NCBI GenBank assembly: GCA_009924545.1
Contig: RFRL01000009.1
Location: 1 to 37,532 of the forward strand
From: Planctomycetia bacterium
GTDB taxonomy: Bacteria; Planctomycetota; Planctomycetia; Pirellulales; UBA1268
Reading direction: 5' to 3'
Length of the DNA stretch: 37,532 nucleotides
The notes under the pieces were generated by a model that saw nothing but the letters and a program-made list of their open reading frames with translations, was not told where the DNA came from and made no database searches. The translations under genes and the position numbers were made by a program. How positions within the stretch are numbered: the first letter of the stretch is position 1; each line of letters opens with the position of its first letter. Positions 35,462 to 37,532 of the stretch are shown here, piece by piece.

Positions 35462-37114
35462 ATGCCCAGCCCCAGTCGTCCCCTGCCGACCACGTGGGCC
35501 CGCCGGATCGGAAGCGGCGGGCCGCCCACCCGGTCCGGCAGCGGCCGGGAGGCGTGGGCCTGCGGCCTCCGCGCCGCGTGGGTCGTCGCCGGCCTGCTCG
35601 GCGCGTGTGGCAGCTTTCCGGTGGCTGCCCAGGAAGTGGCGGTCGAGGAGTTCCGCCTCGACAACGGCATGGAATTCCTCCTCGTTCCGCGGACGGATCA
35701 GCCCAACGTGGTGAGCGCCGGGTGGGTCGCCAAGGTGGGGAGTGTCAACGAGCGCCCGGGGATCACCGGGATCAGCCATTTCTTCGAACACATGATGTTC
35801 AAGGGAACGGGCACCATCGGCACCCGCGATCCGCAGCGCGACGCCGAATACCGCCGCCGCCAGCAGGAACTCCGCGACGAGATCAACCACCTCGTCTGGA
35901 CGGGGCAGTACGAGCGCTACTTCCGCGGCGAGATCGACGACCCGTGGGATCCGGCGAACGACACGCAGGCGCTGCGCGTCCTGCGCGGCAGGCTCGACGC
36001 CCTCATCAAGGCGCAGCAGGGGCGCGGTGACGACGGGGCGGAGGCGGCCACGATTGTCAAGGACGAATTCGACCAGATCTACACCAAGGCGGGTGGCAGT
36101 GGCATGAATGCCTTCACCAGTCACGACCTCACCTGCTACTTCATCACGGTCCCCGCCAACAAGTTGGAGCTGTGGGCCTGGATGGAGAGCGATCGCCTCC
36201 ACGACAGCGTGTTCCGCGAGTTCTACTCGGAACGCGACGTAGTCCACGAGGAGCGACGCCTGCGGACCGACAGCACCCCGACGGGACGCTTCGAGGAGCA
36301 GTTTGACAGCATGTTCTGGGCTTCGTCCGGCTATTCCTGGCCGGTCATCGGCTGGCCCAGCGACCTCAACAGCTACACCTTCGAGCAGGCCCTCGACTAC
36401 TGGAACGTCTACTACCGTCCGGGCAACCTCGTCGGCATCGTCGTGGGCGATTTCGACCCGGCGCAGGCCAAGGCGTTCATCCGCCGCTATTTCTCCCGCC
36501 TCGACCCCGGTGCGCGGAAACCGCCGCCGGTGGTCACGCTGGAGGTGGAACAGCTCGCCGAACAGCGGATGAACGCGGTCGGCGATTTCCCTCCGTCGGT
36601 GGAGATCCGCTACCACACCGTTCCCGCCGGGCATGCCGACAGCTATCCGCTCGACATGCTCGCCGAACTGCTCAACGGGCGGACCGGGCGATTGTACGGC
36701 GGCCTGGTCGAAGGGCGGGCCATCGCGGCCGATGCCAGCACCCAGTCCGACACGAGGAAATACGCCGGCCTGTTCGCGTTCGAGGCGCAGACCCGCGACA
36801 GAGCCACCCCCGAGCAACTCGAAGCGGCGTGGTACGAGGAGCTGGCGCGCCTCCAGACGGAGGAGGTCCCGCAGCGCGAATTGCGCAAGGTGAAGAACCG
36901 CGTCGCCGCCGGCAACTACCGCCGCCTGGAGAACAACATGGCGCTGTTGGTGCAGTTGGCGTTCGCCGAGGCCACGCTCGACTGGCGGGAGATCAACGAC
37001 GGGCCGCGCAAATACGAAGCGGTGACGGCCGCCGATATCCGCCGTGTCGCCAACACCTACTTTTCCCCCACCAACCGCAGTGTGGCGGTCTTCCGCCGTC
37101 AGGAGGCGCCGTGA
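35462..37114 (+). CDS. Secreted M16-family zinc metallopeptidase
   Basis: FRLDNGMEFLLVPRTDQPNVVSAGWVAKVGSVNERPGITGISHFFEHMMFKGTGTIGT (HxxEH), GGSGMNAFTSHDLTCYFITVPANKLELW, SERDVVHEERRLRTD. Confidence 0.92.
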   Translation: MPSPSRPLPTTWARRIGSGGPPTRSGSGREAWACGLRAAWVVAGLLGACGSFPVAAQEVAVEEFRLDNGMEFLLVPRTDQPNVVSAGWVAKVGSVNERPGITGISHFFEHMMFKGTGTIGTRDPQRDAEYRRRQQELRDEINHLVWTGQYERYFRGEIDDPWDPANDTQALRVLRGRLDALIKAQQGRGDDGAEAATIVKDEFDQIYTKAGGSGMNAFTSHDLTCYFITVPANKLELWAWMESDRLHDSVFREFYSERDVVHEERRLRTDSTPTGRFEEQFDSMFWASSGYSWPVIGWPSDLNSYTFEQALDYWNVYYRPGNLVGIVVGDFDPAQAKAFIRRYFSRLDPGARKPPPVVTLEVEQLAEQRMNAVGDFPPSVEIRYHTVPAGHADSYPLDMLAELLNGRTGRLYGGLVEGRAIAADASTQSDTRKYAGLFAFEAQTRDRATPEQLEAAWYEELARLQTEEVPQRELRKVKNRVAAGNYRRLENNMALLVQLAFAEATLDWREINDGPRKYEAVTAADIRRVANTYFSPTNRSVAVFRRQEAP

Positions 37115-37532
37115 GTCGTCCTGCTCCAGTGCCCCGTCACCTTCGGCACCACCCTCCCCGGATGACCAGCGTCATGCCCAGCTCCGCCGTCCGTCGCCTG
37201 ATCGGCCTCGTTGCCTGCACGGCCCTGGTCGGGCCCCTGGCGGCGACGGATCCTCCGGCGGCCGTTGGGGCCCAGACGCCGGAGGCCGCGCTCCCCCCGC
37301 GCCCCGAGACGATCGAGTTCGCACCACTGGAGTTCCGGCCGCCGGAGGCGGCGCGTTTCCGGCGCACCCTGCCCGACGGCACGGTGGTGTATGCCGCCCC
37401 GAGCCACGAATTTCCCCTCATCACGCTGTCGATCACGTTCAAGGGGGGAGCAGCGCTCGATCCCCCCGACGTGCCGGGGCTCGTGGCCGCCACGGTGCGC
37501 TTGATGCGAGAAGGGGGGACGACGTCGTCCCC
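37111..37532 (+). CDS. Second M16-family peptidase-like protein, 3' truncated by window end
   Basis: GTG 37111 overlaps the preceding TGA (ATG 37162 also possible); signal-like region, then RFRRTLPDGTVVYAAPSHEFPLITLSITFKGGAALDPPDVPGLVAATVRLMREGGT. Confidence 0.7.
   Translation, partial: MSRPAPVPRHLRHHPPRMTSVMPSSAVRRLIGLVACTALVGPLAATDPPAAVGAQTPEAALPPRPETIEFAPLEFRPPEAARFRRTLPDGTVVYAAPSHEFPLITLSITFKGGAALDPPDVPGLVAATVRLMREGGTTSS

Noticed and set aside
34331-36817. 828-aa minus-strand ORF across the RMD1 and M16 genes
   Set aside because: Compositional artefact opposite two recognisable plus-strand genes; D/E/G/R-rich translation without motifs.

Overview
A high-GC chromosomal window that looks planctomycete-like; that assignment is inferred from the EF-Tu sequence, the secreted Pro-rich protein and the EpsI-type protein. 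There is no sign of phage, IS elements or CRISPR. Left part: the C-terminal part of an exopolysaccharide tyrosine kinase, an EpsI/DUF3485 exosortase-associated protein preceded by a 4x15-bp tandem repeat, GDP-fucose synthesis genes (gmd, fcl), a UvrD/PcrA helicase on the minus strand, a stand-alone RNA polymerase alpha-CTD protein, a secreted Pro/Ala-rich protein, a PolX-PHP protein, and on the minus strand a formylglycine-generating enzyme, a short CHAD-like protein and a secreted protein of unknown function. Centre (all minus strand): the order tRNA-Thr(TGT)-Tyr(GTA)-Gly(TCC)-Thr(GGT)-tuf-tRNA-Trp(CCA)-secE-nusG-rplK-rplA-rplJ-rplL-rpoB-rpoC. Right part: a response-regulator/SpoIIE-type phosphatase, a HerA-like ATPase that appears frameshifted at a C-rich run, purU, an RMD1/DUF155 protein and a tandem pair of M16 peptidases (the second runs off the window). 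The most notable points are: (1) the PolX protein has lost all three catalytic Asp residues of the polymerase palm (DxD->HLQ, third D->A) while its PHP phosphoesterase motifs look intact; (2) the apparent +1 frameshift in the HerA-like ATPase at GGGCCCCCCGCCC; (3) the stand-alone alpha-CTD protein that retains DNA-contact residues; (4) the non-canonical EF-Tu switch I; (5) a short CHAD-like ORF overlapping (ATGA) an FGE with intact catalytic cysteines; (6) repeats in the tRNA-operon spacers, and candidate promoters upstream of rpoB and the tRNA operon. All calls come from reading motifs by eye; no database searches were run.
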